Part shown: positions 1 to 13,100 of the stretch, one piece after another
Layout: the number at the start of each line of letters is the position of its first letter
How positions within the stretch are numbered: the stretch's first letter is position 1
NCBI GenBank assembly: GCA_019279435.1
Contig: JAAALK010000079.1
Location: 66,722,330-66,786,329 of the forward strand
Direction: 5' to 3'
DNA from: Zizania palustris
Taxonomy: Eukaryota; Streptophyta; Magnoliopsida; Poales; Poaceae
DNA: 64,000 bases
Made by a program: the position numbers and the translations under genes
Notes under the pieces: model-generated
What the model was told of the DNA's origin: nothing
The model's input: the letters and a program-made list of their open reading frames with translations, nothing else
Database searches by the model: none

Positions 1-1105
1 GGGCCTGGGTAGAGAACGGGCGCGGAGGACGGAGGCACTAGCATTCGTGGTGCCGAGTTGGTCGGAGGTTAGTTGGCGCGTGGGCGGTATTGCTGCCGCG
101 CCGCCGGAGGAAGGAGGTTGGAGTGTGTTTCGAGCCGTGCCGGCGACCAGCTAGCGGGGTTCCAGGCAGCCGCGGCCAGTACAGGTCTGATCTTTCAGCG
201 GTTCGATTGGTATTTTTTTCGCTGCTATGACTCAACGAGACAACTATCCTGATACTGTTTGAAGGGGATCGAATATAGTGTGCAACAGTAATATGCAGTT
301 TGTTTTATTTGCTTACTAGTATTTGTGCACAGATTTCGTAAATTGGAACATATTTGAGTATTGCGCACCTATGGGGATTACGAAATGTTGATTTGTTGTG
401 CTTTGAGCAAGATTTTCATGTGTAGTATGCATGTCCATCGAAACATTTCTGGCTATGTCTCTAATGGTGGTGGATCGATCATATGTTACGGATCTTCTGT
501 TAGGCATCTCAGAAGTTGACTTCCGTTCTGTAGCTGGAATCCCTAGCATAGATCTCTAGCTTTGTTTTGGTTTTTTGTCCTTTTTCTACTCTATTTTTTC
601 TTAGCTGAACTTCTACTAAATTCTGGCTTTCTAGTAAAGCTGGGTGCCTAGATGTATGCTTATCACGTAGAAGAAACTATTGAAGATGTTTTCAAATTCT
701 AACAGATAGTCTGCAAATCTAGGTATTTTTCTGTGATCCAAAGGACTGCGATTTGTGAATTTGCTGCGAGATGAAAAGTTGAAAACCCTGGGAGATCTTA
801 CAAATGAAACTTGAATTGTTCTGAGGATATGTGATCATTCTTTGTTTCCATTGAGTATGTAGTTATAGAGAAGGAATCTGTTGCGCACTTGCACTTGCTT
901 TCTGCATGAATTTTGCATCTATAGGCATTATGTTTGCTGGTATAGTGATACTGAGCTACCGTTAAATAATCAACTCCTATCATACATTTACGTGTGTTTT
1001 GCCTGTATACCTCTCACCAGTCGCCATGTTTGTGTACTTGTTCTTCTGAATGTTAACTCCTTTCTCTTGTCCAACAGCTTGAGCTTATAGTGCCCTGAGC
1101 CCCTG
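1..1105 (+). other. Leader region of the RTE1-homolog gene
   Basis: The first ~190 bases are GC-rich and contain a plausible donor (CAG/GTCTGATC near 183). The AT-rich stretch that follows ends in a plausible acceptor (CCAACAG near 1078), 28 bases before the ATG. This fits a non-coding first exon plus a leader intron of ~0.9 kb. That is inference from splice-site shape only. I see no other gene here. Confidence 0.4.
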
Positions 1106-1868
1106 ATGGAAACTGACAGAAACCAGTCTGCTCAAATTGACCCGAGAAGAGCTCGCTTTCCCTGTTGTATAGTATGGATCCATTACCGTTAATCTCATGG
1201 TTGATTCCCTTTATCGGTCACATTGGCATCTGCAGAGAAGATGGTGTGATTTTGGATTTCGCTGGGCCCAATTTTGTATCAGTTGATAATTTGCATTTGG
1301 AGCGGTTGCACGGTATATTCAAGTAAACACCAATGAGGTTGGTACCTGGTACTGTGTACTGTGTGGTTGATACTATTCTCACTACCACCTCCCACTTACA
1401 CTACACCTTCTCAAATGTAATAGCTTCGAATTATTAATACTTTAACCATGTTAGCACTCACCAACTTTAATCTCTTGTAAATCTGCAGTGCTATAAGCTT
1501 CTTGAGCCTGAAGACGCGGCAACATGGGATGACACGCTGAAGAAAGGCGTGCAGGAGTTCCAGCACAGGAGCTACAGCCTGCTCACCTGCAACTGCCACT
1601 CCTTCGTCGCCAACAATCTGAACCGGCTGTTCTACTCAGGCCATGACAAATGGAATGTGGTCAACCTAGCTGCTGTGATGTTCCTCCGGGGCCGCTGGGT
1701 GAGCGCCGCATCGGTGGCCAAGACCTTCCTGCCGTTTGCCCTGGTGCTTACCATCGGCACTCTCCTTGGGGCACAGCGTTCCTGATCGGCTTGCTTGCCT
1801 TCGCCGCCGCCATGACCGGCTGGTTCCTCGTGGGCACTTACTGCATCAAGAATCTCGTACAGATGTAG
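1106..1868 (+). CDS. RTH: RTE1-homolog (RTH-like, DUF778) membrane protein, three apparent frameshifts
   Basis: Two coding exons (1106-1337 and 1489-1868) spell a protein of the REVERSION-TO-ETHYLENE-SENSITIVITY1 family. In Arabidopsis, RTE1 is an ER/Golgi membrane protein that promotes ETR1 ethylene-receptor function; the role of the homologs is less clear. Landmarks are the PCCIVW start, GHIGICREDGVILDFAGPNF, the family signature TCNCHSFVANNLNRL and two C-terminal hydrophobic segments ending GWFLVGTYCIKNLVQM. The frame breaks three times, each by one missing base: at 1178-1179 (between W and PLP), in the T run at 1290-1292, and in the G run at 1768-1771. Adding one base at each site gives 205 codons with the exon junction in phase. 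Strong conservation around each break argues for sequencing error or a very recent pseudogene. The start is the first ATG in frame with the conserved region. Confidence 0.8.
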
Positions 1869-3957
1869 TTGGATTAGGATTTGTGTTTGGGTGTCCTTGT
1901 GAATCAAAGAGTGTGTATTCTCCGTTGGGAAAGAGATTTGCACTCATGCCATACATAAGTTGGTGGAATTTGTTTTTTTTTGCTCTATATGAGTGAATGA
2001 CATGAGGTCTCTGTGCCCACTTATCAAACACATAGGACGTGGTAAAAAAGTAAACACCACTCAACTTTATAATTTTCACGGTTGAAAATATAATATATAT
2101 AATATTGGTGTTTCTGGTTGAAAGAGTCATCACAATCACAGCCACATGCAATGATATTTTTAAAAATGTATCAATTGTAATTGTAATAACATGTAAGGAT
2201 CTATCACTTTTGGTTGAAGGTTGATTCTTAATTGAGAGTTGAGAGACCTATGAACTGGAATATATTTTGAATATATTTTGTGGCTCGGTAAACTACCAAT
2301 CAATTCGGATGATTGCGGCGTTAATTACGTTTTTGAAACACTGGCAGTCTTCAATCTATCTACCACGTATTATATATTGTTATTATATCATTAAAAAAAG
2401 GCTAAAAGAAGCCACCGCATCTGCCATAAAGGCCTAGATATTACTGAATTATTAGAAAGAGATTTGCTCCGTATAATGGTTAAAAACTGATTGGCCCGGC
2501 GACAAAAAAAGTAAAATTTGATTGCTAGTTGCTACAGATATTGTAGAACTAGAACAGAAGGTACGTATGAAATGAAATAGAATTTTTTTAAGTTTTAAAT
2601 AGGATTAATCTAGCTCTTCGCGGCACAAATTACGTGGGAAATTAGGTTGGTTGCATGGAAGCATCTACGTGTTGGATTGCCCGAGTCCATAATATATACA
2701 TACCTTATTTGGTATTTTTCACTCGGTTTTTTGCGCCGAAATTCAACACATTTGTACCCCACGAGTAAAAACATACTATACCCGTCACATCTATTTAACT
2801 TTTAAGAAATTAATGGAAAATTTCAAGCATACTAAACGAAGGCCTTAGTTACATGCATATTGAATGTTGTTTTCTAGCCTATAAATGTTATCTCTCGTCA
2901 ACCTACGGCCTTAGTTATATATTAAGGTTTTTTTGGATTGAAGAAAATTCAAAGCATTTTTATATGGTTCGAATCTTTTCTATAACACCATACGGAACAA
3001 AGGATTTAGTTTGTAAAAATATTTGGATTGATTTCTGAAACCCTATTGCAATGGAAAGCAACATGAGCTTAATAGCTTATAACCTATGTTTTTCTTTTCT
3101 TTTAAGAATCTCATGCACACCCTCTCAATTATCTCTTCCACGTCACCGGCCGTGCCTAAAGGGGTCGAGCAGTGCGCTCAATTTGGGCCTTCACTTTCTA
3201 GGGGCTCCACCCGGCTACCACATACACAGAAGCACGCACCACAGGTCGTGGGCCGTGGCCATGAGACAGCAGCCAGGCCATCGCAGGTCACGTCACGCGC
3301 AACGCCACGTGAATACGAACGAACTGGTAATTAGAGCCCTTATTTATAATACTGTTTTGGGCCTCACGAAACTCAGAAACGACCTTGATTCCACGTGTCA
3401 TTTTAAAAAAACACGTGTTTTAATTCTTACGACTTATCCAAATATACCATCTCTAATATTACATACCATGTTTTAAAATTATATGGTAGTTTATAATATG
3501 TGACAATCCATCCTTACACTTTTCATATTTAAAAAAAATATATAAAAACACCCAAAAAATATTTCAAAATAATTCATCAATTTTTTACCAGTAAAATCCC
3601 AAAATAAACATGAAAGAATCAGATCATGTCTATCTCCCATCCAGAAGCTCCTTTCATCACGAAAAGAAGAGGAAAGAAACATCCAGAAGCTCGCTGGCCC
3701 GCCCACGGTAACAGATGGACGGCCAAGATGGGCACCTCCCGCAGATCCGACGGCTGACGCCGCGCTCGCATCCGAGGAGACCGAAAGAGGACGAGAGCGA
3801 AGAACCAGAAGGGCAATAAAAGGGGACCTCGTGACGCTCGCGAAGCATTCCGGCGCAGGGGAGAAATCTCCGTCCCGTCTTCTCGCTCTCGCGGTCGCGG
3901 GTTCGCGGTCGTCGGTCGGCGGTCGCCTCTCATCCGCCGCCGTCTCCCGTCTCGCGG
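1869..3957. other. Intergenic, RTH 3' region and SHL promoter
   Basis: AT-rich DNA with short open frames that lack codon or family signals. From about 3690 it becomes GC-rich, as expected for the leader of the next gene. A CAATAAAAGGGG motif near 3812 could serve as a weak TATA element. No gene recognised. Confidence 0.5.
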
Positions 3958-6851
3958 ATGGCGAGGTCGCGGCAGCTGCTGGGGTCGTTCACCATCAAGG
4001 GCCCCGACGGGGTCATCAGGCGTGAGAAACCGTTTCTGATCCTCTGTTTACTTCTTCTCTTCGCGCGTGGGGCGGGGGGGAGGGGGGATTTTGTGCTCTG
4101 TTCCTTTCCTTGGGGTGTTGTCTTGTTATTTTCATTGGTAGGATCTACAATTTCATCTGCAAAATGGAAGTCCATGTGGTAATCGGGGCTCCCGACTGCG
4201 ACCGAAACCTTGTATTGTTTTTCTGTATTTCTTTACGGTATCGCATCTTGTGATCAGGCATTTAATATAGATTTAATATTGTCTAAGCATGTAAAGGTAA
4301 GTAAGTTGATAGAGTAATCTTGATTAGGTGTAAATCCATGTTTTTCCTTGAGTTGACATTTTGTTCGGGAGTGAGTTAGAAGAAGATTAGGGTTTATCTT
4401 TTATAGCCGTGCATAATTTTCATTTTATATACACCAAATTTTTCCCAAGTTGGAACTTGTGGTGAGACTGTACTGCGAAATACCAATAACAGTTAATTCT
4501 GCAACATCAACCATGAGTTACTGACAACGGTTAACCCTACTCATTTAACTTGACTTTACATTAAGCACACTTTTCTTGTGATTACAAGGTAACAAAAACC
4601 TGATCTGTTTTTGTCAAAAGAAATTTGGTATTGCTGTGATTATGCTGTACGTTCGTTCCAGCTGGGGATTCTGTGCTACTGAAGGCACCTGACTCGTCAA
4701 AGCCACCGTATGTGGCAAGGGTTGAGGAAATTGAGGCAGCAGGACCTCGGGGCACTAATGTGAAGTTCAGGGTGCGGTGGTACTACCGCCCAGAAGAGTC
4801 CATTGGTGGGCGGCGGGCATTCCATGGTTCAAAGGAACTATTTCTTTCTGACCACTATGATACACAGAGCCCGGACACCATAGAGGGCAAGTGCTATGTC
4901 CACACATTTGAAGAGTACACCGAGCTTCGGTCTGTCAACGCTGAGGACTATTTTTCCCGCTTTGAGTATAAATCAGCTACAGGCACCTTTACGCCCGACC
5001 ATATAGCTGTGTAAGAATCCAAAGGAACCTTCACTTTTGTTAGGCATGTCTTCGTACTTTGTAATGTTATTACTAGTGTATTCTAGCATCATTAGACATA
5101 TCTTTTCACACAGAGGATATTTGATCAAATTGTTAACCTTTTATGATCATATTGACTGCTATATGGTTTATGGCTCTCTGAGAACTTAACATATGATTAG
5201 TGCAAATCTGGATTGGAATTTGGAAGAGTTCCTTCTATTCATATTGCACACTATATTATATATTTGCTCTCCCATACAGCCATACTGCTAGCTAGGCAAG
5301 CACTACTATATAGTAGCTGATGGCCTGCCCATTTGTTTAACCCTTTTAAATGCGTTAAGCTTCCAATCAGTAGTGCTCGGAATGATGTATTCTTGGGCAA
5401 ATTATTTATTGATTGAAAAATGTGAGACGCTTCTCCTGTTTGTCCGTATGGTATATGCTCAATTCTTCAATTGCAATAATATTTATTTGATTCATTAATT
5501 GTTGATTGGCATAACAGGTTTTGCAAATGTGAGATGCCATACAATCCTGATGATCTTATGATCCAATGTGAGGGCTGCTCTGACTGGTGAGATACAGCTG
5601 ATGCATTAACTAGTTTCTCTATTTTCAAATGTTAGCAAACCTGAGAAAATCTTATATTTACCACAATCAGTAAAAGCTAGGTGTATGTTTTCCTTGTTTC
5701 CATAAAAAAATGTTTCGAATTTAGCAGGGAAGCAGGTAATTTCTCATGTGCAAACCATACAGGAGAACTAAAATATTTCTGCAGGCTAAAAATAATCCAC
5801 CAACGTCAACATTTGTTATGGAACACTAAATGGTAGAACCTGAACGAGAACGTAGATAGTAGATATGTGGGGCAGCAATGGTGCATATTCTAATTCATGT
5901 GGTCCTTTTTGTCAAGACGTGTATAAAGCTCTAAAGTTGAAGTCAAATGAGATAAAAATAGGATGAATAGTGATTTGGTTTTGTGACAACTATACCCACA
6001 ATCCACCTGAAAGACTTTTGAGTTCTTGTCTTGGTGTGAGCACGGAGCTCTTTACCACTATTTTTTGCACTCGTTGGAAAGAAAATGGTAGGACGGGAGC
6101 ATCATGCATGACGGATATTTATTTTGTGCAAGTAAAAGGGCCTTGGTGGGCTAACTCTATTTAAAGTCCAAGAAGGTAATGTTGTGAGAAGTGAAAACAT
6201 TGTACACTAGTTAGATTAAGGTTTCCTTGTGATGGATTAGCTGCAGTTCTTTCAGCTTTGCACATTGCTCTTGTTCATTTGAACATTGGAACCAACTTCC
6301 TCCAGAAATTGAAGAATATCTTGTTGAAGTTGTAAACCATTTTCGTGCAGGTTTCACCCTTCCTGTGTTAGAATGACCATCAAAGAAGCAAAGAAACTTA
6401 AGCATTTTTTCTGTGGAAATTGTGTTGCTGAAAATGCAAAGCTACAAAAATCCAGTGGTACTAGAGGGGAATCAGAAGAAAAGGTAAACTGGGCAATCTG
6501 ATGAAAACTTTGTTGTGTGAATTCCTACTTTCATCACCAGCATTACTAATGCTTAATGTGACCATCCAATTTAGTTATGGACTTTAAGTTGAAGCAGATG
6601 ACTCTCTAGCTAAGAGGCTGTGGTAGAAGAGAACTAATAGGGCCCAGTACCGATGTTGATAACAAGTAGAACCTAACAGAACCAATAACTTGCGTTTGAT
6701 AAACAGCATAATACTACGATGTGAATTGACCATTCCCCGAAGTGGATCAAAGATTCTTAAAATGCCGTCGTCTTGCTCATTCTATCGAGGCTAGCTAATC
6801 CATATGCACTATTACCTGCAGGAGGTGATGTCCAAACGACGCCGGAGGTGA
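3958..6851 (+). CDS. SHL: BAH-PHD histone reader, SHL/EBS type
   Basis: Nuclear chromatin reader of the SHORT LIFE / EARLY BOLTING IN SHORT DAYS family. In Arabidopsis these bind H3K27me3 through the BAH domain and H3K4me through the PHD finger and repress flowering genes. Exons are 3958-4021, 4662-5010, 5518-5586, 6351-6483 and 6822-6851, totalling 645 nt (214 aa). The BAH domain spans roughly residues 22-137, with the hallmark WYYRPEESIGGRRAFHG, ELFLSDH and the aromatic residues of FEYKSATGTFTPD. The PHD finger, roughly 139-190, has the Cys4-His-Cys3 pattern CKCEMPYNPDDLMIQCEGCSDW, FHPSC and FCGNC. The last exon is only 30 nt and encodes a basic tail ending SKRRRR, as expected for a nuclear protein. 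Length matches the family (about 220 aa). SHL and EBS cannot be separated by eye. Confidence 0.93.
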
Positions 6852-7572
6852 CGCCCTGGACAGCATCTCCGTATCTCCAAGCGCTGTACAATTCTACTCG
6901 GAGTTCGATGTGGGCAGCTGCATCACTCCTCCAGATCGTCGTCTTTCCAGTGTCAGGCTGCACGTAGCCAGTGTACATACGACTCTGTTTTTTTGCATGG
7001 GCGTCGTACTGTCGTGGAGTCAGTCCCTAAAGGCGTGTCATTACCCTTCCTAATAAATGATGATACTGCAGGGCTCTGCCGTGTTGCCGTTGTCCATCAA
7101 TAATAATAATGACAGTATAATACCAGCAGCATGTCGACTTGCTGCAGCTAGCTATTTGCCTGTTTGCCGTCTTCATGTCGATTTTCTTTTGTTATTTTTC
7201 TTCTGAAGTTCATGTTCATGCTCAGCTCGTTTTTTCCCAAGAATATTAGTAATAAGGTTCATCGGAAAGATATAGGAAAAAAATCTATACACGTACGATA
7301 AATGGCTAAAATACTCTTCTCTCACGTACCCCCAAATATATATCAACTCTCCCAGGCGCACAGTACACACGCCAAGAGTCTACTGTATTAATTTAGTTAC
7401 TGCATTTTCTGCTCATGAGTGAATTGACAACCATCCTTTTCCCTTCCGCTAAATTCCTGAATGGATAGAGACCACGATCTATCAACGCTAAATAAAATTT
7501 TTTACACAATTTATCCCTAGCTAGTGTACATTGTTCCTGTTGAGGTGCATGATTTGATCTATTAGGTCGGCA
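6852..7572. other. SHL 3' region, no gene seen
   Basis: Begins with the likely 3' UTR of the BAH-PHD gene and continues as AT-rich DNA. The short open frames on both strands at 6757-6978 are overlaps of the last SHL exon and UTR. Nothing else recognised. Confidence 0.5.
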
Positions 7573-7577
7573 ATTAG

Positions 7578-7763
7578 GGCATATTTGTTTCAGCTTTCGA
7601 TTATAACAATCTAGCTTATAGAAAAACGATGAGTTTTATCAGTTTATTGGATTGTTATAATCTATACTCCAGATTATAATAGATGACAAAATAAGTTGTT
7701 CCATTTATTTTAACTTATGAAAAAAACTGAATTGTTATAACTCAAAACTGAAACAAATAGTAC
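7578..7763. mobile_element. Small TIR element (MITE), 186 bp
   Basis: The ends are imperfect inverted repeats: GGCATATTTGTTTCAGCTTT at the left, and CTGAAACAAATAGTAC at the right. The inner parts (GATTATAACAATCT and AGATTATAA / TTATAACTC) also pair. Direct repeats ATTAG flank it at 7573-7577 and 7764-7768. It has no coding capacity. The terminal sequence resembles common rice MITEs of the GTTTGTTTCAG type. Superfamily is uncertain because a 5-bp duplication fits neither hAT (8) nor Tourist (3). Confidence 0.6.
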
Positions 7764-7768
7764 ATTAG

Positions 7769-8899
7769 CCTGTTATGGTGGAGCTAGCATGACTAACTGA
7801 TCTAATTGTTTTTATCTATTCATTTAAGTTTTTAAAAGATTTTTATAGCAATTTAATAAAAGTTTAACAAAAATAAAGAAGTATGTGTATGATAAAGTTG
7901 TTATTTTTTGTTTCCTAAATATCATATAGGAACAGTCCTAAACTATGTTATTCCTGAAAATCAAATATTCCACCACAGTATCCCTATAATAATACAAATT
8001 CCTATATTTAAAGATGATTACAAAGAGAATTCCTACTTTTAAGAGAAAAGTAAGAGAAATTAGAGGATTACTTAGGATATGGAATTATTTAAGAATACCG
8101 TTGAAGCTTGATTTCTTTCTAAAATACTTAAATTAATTTTAGTAAATTAGACAATTAGAGAGCCCCAAGTCCATGTCTATTAGGACTATATATTGTGGCC
8201 ATGAAGAAATTATTATATTTTCGGTGGAAATTAAAAGTTCCATACTTAATTGTGGCAGTACTTTCCACGTACGTATGAAAAGGAGAGGGATGATCTTGCT
8301 CTCTTTCGTTCAATTCCCTCGTGCTGCTTCAGTGCCAATCTCTTGTTCAGGTACCCGGCCCTTTCTGCTTTATGTCTGTCTCGTTTGTTTGTCGAGGTTA
8401 ATCAACCGTTTTAACACGATATCTTCATATGATTATCTCACAGATCGAGCTTTCCATGAAATCACGAAGACCAGCATGCATGAATTGATCTCTCCTACAA
8501 TAGCTAGCTAGCTAGGTGCAAAAGGGACAGATATTGCTTGCCCGTTCGTCTAATTATCCAAGCAAAGATGAAGCTATTACTAAAGATTAATCTAACTATT
8601 ATTAACCAATTATTTATCATTTCCAAATTTTAGCGCACAAGCCATAGCCTATAGCTACTCCACACCCTAGCTATCTCTACTGCTAGATCATCTAAATCCG
8701 AATCGGATTTCAAATTAAAATATCATGCGATAGAATATAAGATAAATGATATGATGGTATGTAACACTACCGGCCTGTAGCCAGTTTTGAAAGTAGTGTT
8801 TGTGACTATACATGTGGTAGCGTACATTCGTTTTGCTTGTTCATCAGATAGCACTAAGTATATATTAAATATGAAGTAAAGACGCCAACAACTAACTTA
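7769..8899. other. Intergenic, no gene seen
   Basis: AT-rich sequence. An open frame at 8173-8511 has no recognisable domain and no flanking gene signals. No RNA gene or clear repeat boundary found. Confidence 0.45.
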
Positions 8900-9249
8900 G
8901 AGTATCTCTATTTTACTTGTTATTTTTAACTTACTATTCATGATAATAGCAACCATTCCTATTTAAATTGACTCGCGATTTTGCTGTTCACTCCAATGTA
9001 ATGCTAAATGTGAATTCCTATCAATTTATATACATGCAAAGAAATAAAAACAATTAAATAAGATCAACACTCAATGGAATAGCAAGTTTGGTTGGCTTGT
9101 TAGATGTAGCAAGTATGGAGATAAGAATAGAGAATCCCCTAAAATAACAAGGTCAATTAAGTAACAAATATATACTAGAGATATTTTTTGGACTATACTT
9201 GTTATTTTAGATAATAACAAGTGTGATAGCAAGTACAATGAAGATGCTC
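8900..9249. mobile_element. TIR element (MITE), ~350 bp
   Basis: The left end GAGTATCTCTATTTTACTTG and the right end, whose complement reads GAGCATCTTCATTGTACTTG, match over most of 24 positions. The motif TTGTTATTTT recurs inverted inside. It is AT-rich and has no coding capacity. No clean target duplication was found (flanks TTA and GTA), so the boundary may be off by a few bases. Confidence 0.55.
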
Positions 9250-12200
9250 GTACTCACACCGGACAGTCGGTAGTGTAAGAGTTAGAAGACCATATCATGT
9301 GTAGCATGCATGTGCTTACGCCGCTAAGTTTGGCGAGGTTTTCTTTGCTTTTCACAAATGAAAAAAGGAGAGAGATTTATTTATGGGGCTCCGAAAGCAA
9401 TATGTATATGGTTCCATGTCTTCGTGAATCTGACACGCACTTTTTTTTCTTCTTCCATTGAAACTGATCGTTCATACAATCATCGATCTTAACTTGTCGA
9501 TTTCAACAAGTAAAAGAACAAATCTAAACAGCTCTTTTCTAATGCGTCGAATTCCACTCGTCGATCTTTTCTTGCTAGGCTAGGCTTTGGTGGCAATCGC
9601 TTTCTCCAATTTGTTGGGCATCCTACAGTTTTTGTCAGTCACATTTTACATCAGTTTTGGCCATACATGTGATTATTGCTCGATCTCAAATCTGAAATAA
9701 CGTAGTCGGATACAGCAGCTAGCGAAGCTAGCGAAAAGGAAGAAAGTATATTATATACCACTTAACAATGCATATATTTAGGTCATCGTGAATTGAATTT
9801 TTTGAGTTATTAAGTGCACGAGATCGATTAGATTAGAGAGTTCATATATATGGTCAGTAAAAGATACTAAACATTAGGTTTTAATCCCAAATGATAATGT
9901 ACACACTGTGGGACCCACCCTTGGTTGGATATTTAATAGCTAGGGATAAGTTGATCAATCCATTTCGATCGATCTAGTGGCCGGGCGCGTGTCAATGTGT
10001 CATGATCATCTCCGTCATGTCTCGAAATCTGACTTTGCTCTTCGTATATATGTAGCTATAGCAACAGGAGTAGCTAGTGATCTGACCGATCGAGTGAGTG
10101 TGATATATATGATGCTGGTGGAGGTCACCTCACGTCGGCGTGCCACTGCAAGGAGCTGAGAAACCAAATGCACGCCAAAAACACAAGACTTTCTAGCTCG
10201 AATTACACGTTGATATATACGCATCTATTGCAACGGAAAAACGGTGTCAGTTGTGTTAGAGTTCAAGCTAACTAAAATGCCATTCATGTGTTCGTTGTCG
10301 TCGCCAATGGAAATTTCGGCGAAATATATACCAATTATTAATATATATAGTTTATGCCATCATCGTCGCCGGATATAACTATATGTAACCAAAAATGTTT
10401 TGCTGTGTGGATAAAGATCCGATGATCCTCAGCTCGTGGCTGCTTGCACTCAAAAGGTTTTTCATTTCTTGCTCCAACGATCTGTAATTGTATATGTTGT
10501 ACATATACATGCACGTGGTTTTCAATTTTCAAGCTCTCAAGGCATTTTTCAGTAGGAGTCCAACTGATCAGTCGTAGCTCTGATTTTATGTCAATTTAAA
10601 GAAAGATAGACTGTTATCGACACTAATTTAAAATTTTATCTAGACCAACCGGTAATACATTATATTGTCTAACACACGTAATGACACACGCAAGTTATTA
10701 TTAATTATCGTAATACATTATTTGATCAGTATAGTACCTTATATATACTTGCTAGCTAATATAATTAAGCTAGATCCGCATATGTGCAAGTGTGAAACGC
10801 AAAACAAGTGATATCCCCACTGAAGTGAGTGACTGACGACTGACGTACTCGAGTCAAAGGAGATATATATGTGCATATATATATATATATATATATAATA
10901 GCGCTCTCATATATATATATCAAATGTGTAAACAAGAAGAAGAATAATTCTGGTGGAATCTTGCGGGTTTTCGAATCTCCATGCAATAATACGGTCCACT
11001 CGTCATTTTTTTTTAATTTTATGTGCAAAAAGTCAAGCAAGGTTTGGCGTCGTTTGAAGAAAAAGAGATGCAAAGTACGAGCTGTCCTTAACACGCACGT
11101 ACTACGCCGCTGCTGTTATTTTCTCCACTACTACGTGCCACTACTGCACGGCCATATATATTTTTTCTAGTGTAGTTTTTGTGAAGATCCAGCTTATATT
11201 GATCCCGTGACACCCCATTAGCTTGTACATTGTGCAGCTAGTTGTTTAATTATATTATTACTCTAATGATAATGATAAGCTTGACCTATCTAGGATACAG
11301 TGAGCTGAGATCATAGACTTCATTAAATTAGTGTGACCGAGCTGACCACCCACACACATGCATGCATGCATGTTAGTGTGATCGAATTGTCCACTAGCTA
11401 GCTCAAGGCTAGCTAAGTAGTAAATAAAATCACCTGTTGCTAGCTCTGCTAGGATCGATGCAAATTAAACTGGTCACAAGTTGCATTCCAAGTTAATATA
11501 TTACGGCATCTGTGATTTCATGAGTCCAAGAAGAGGATATATATATAAGAGTGATACGAGAGTCATTCGATGTAGGCAATGGACGGCCCAGATCAAGGCA
11601 TGCATGAAGCACAGAGAGGCAGTTAAGTTCGGTCCAACTAACCCAGCTTTATTTGCAACGAGCTGAGGTCGCGGTGGCTGTACGTAGCTTCAAGCACTAC
11701 TGGATGTGCAGTGTGTGTAACAGTGTAAGTCAAACCACCGGAGAGAAAACGATTTTAGCATCAGTAGATATATATCTGCTGCTACGTGTACACCACTGTG
11801 ATCAGCTGGGAGAGTTCGAGGATGTAAAGAACATGGAAAGTTAATTCAATTCATACCTATAATACCCCTGGATCTTAGTTAATCACGCCAGGTGGAATTA
11901 ATTAATAGATAAGGTTATACATCGCCACTTAAGTAAACCATATGATCAGTGGACGTTTGTGGTTTATTATTCCTCCGATCCCCAGGTGGAACTCTTAATC
12001 ACATGTACTGCCTCTGTTTCATTTAAGTCCTTTTATTTTTTAAGCCAAATTTCTTTAATGTTAACCGATTTTATAAAAAGATATACAAACAATTATAACA
12101 GTAATTATTTTTATTAAATCAAATATTAAATGTGTTTTAATAATGCATTTATTTAATATTTTCAATGCTAATATATTTTTACTTAACTTGATCATCAAAA

Positions 12201-12307
12201 TTGAATAATTTTGACTTGAAAAAACAAACGACTTATATTTTAATATCCTTTTAATAATCAGAAGCAATCTCTCAATATATATATCTCGATGAATGCTTGT
12301 ATAACGC
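9250..12307. other. Intergenic with simple repeats
   Basis: No gene recognised in about 3 kb. It contains an (AT)n tract at about 10875-10898 with a second short one to 10920, a CATG tetranucleotide run (CATGCATGCATGCATG) at about 11357-11372, and many TAGCTAGC palindromes. The segment at about 12005-12260 looks like a worn Stowaway-type MITE (CTCTGTTTCATTTAAGTCC at the left, ACGACTTATATTTTAATAT at the right), but the ends are too degraded to delimit. Confidence 0.4.
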
Positions 12308-12310
12308 TAA

Positions 12311-12644
12311 GACTATTCACAACGGGGGTTTATGGTATTAATTACCATGACACATCATATTTTTTGCTGACATGACATTCAATTAATGAGGGAAGAGAAG
12401 TAAGTAGTGTCATCACCATGACATGGTGCTAACTCGTTTCCAAAACGGATGAAACGCCCACTGAGAGCCAAATTGTTTCATCAGAGAGAGGTATTTTATG
12501 AGAGTTGGTTGCATTTAATTACACCGATTAGCTTAGAAAAAAGTGAAATGAAAATCTCCATTTAGAGAGAGTATTTCATTCAGTTGTAAAACTGATGTGA
12601 AATTTTAGAAAACAATGTTGTGAAACCCACAGTTGTGAATAGCC
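12311..12644. mobile_element. Tourist-like MITE (PIF/Harbinger type), 334 bp
   Basis: Terminal inverted repeats GACTATTCACAACGGGGGTTT and GGCTATTCACAACTGTGGGTTT (complement of the right end) are flanked by TAA at 12308-12310 and 12645-12647. A 3-bp TAA/TTA duplication is the hallmark of Tourist-like elements. The interior is non-coding, with several internal inverted repeats (CCATGACA / TGTCATCACCATGACATGG). Confidence 0.75.
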
Positions 12645-13093
12645 TAATTAACTCGAGGAGTTTTGGCATCAAATCCTAAAAAAAAATTCGCCCCTTGATA
12701 ACCACGTACGGAATATTACTGAAGCCACCATCGAGTCATCAGCTGATCTACCAGTTCCTCGCCCCCGAACTGTTCTGTTCTCTGACTTCGTCAATCCGAA
12801 TATTTTGCCATGGATTACTGACATACAAATCTCGTCACCATCAAATTTACATATTAGTGACAAACTCACAACTATGAACATAGCTACATGCATGATGTTA
12901 ATTATTTAGGTCTCCTATCACCAAGATAAGCAAAAGCTAGCATTTTTAGATCACATCCAATAGTGTGGGAAGGTCATCTGAAAAGAAGAAGAAAATAGTG
13001 TGGGAAGTAGCTTGTGCCACGTCATATCTAAGCTATTGAAGATTTGAAGTCTGCATTTATTTTTCCCTTTTGATTGGCCATGGCATCGCGTTC

Positions 13094-13100
13094 TATAAAA
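13094..13100 (+). promoter_or_regulatory. TATA box of the MFS gene
   Basis: TATAAAA lies 104 bases before the ATG at 13204, between an AT-rich upstream region and a GC-rich leader. That spacing fits a start of transcription near 13125-13135 and a short 5' UTR. This is position and motif evidence only. Confidence 0.6.

Noticed and set aside
2960..2975. GGTTCGAATC, a tRNA T-loop-like motif
   Set aside because: No matching acceptor stem, D-arm or anticodon arm lies at the required distances on either strand.
11340..11380. CATGCA repeats as seed-type RY regulatory elements
   Set aside because: The tetranucleotide run is simple-repeat DNA about 1.8 kb from the nearest gene start; motif presence alone does not support a regulatory call.
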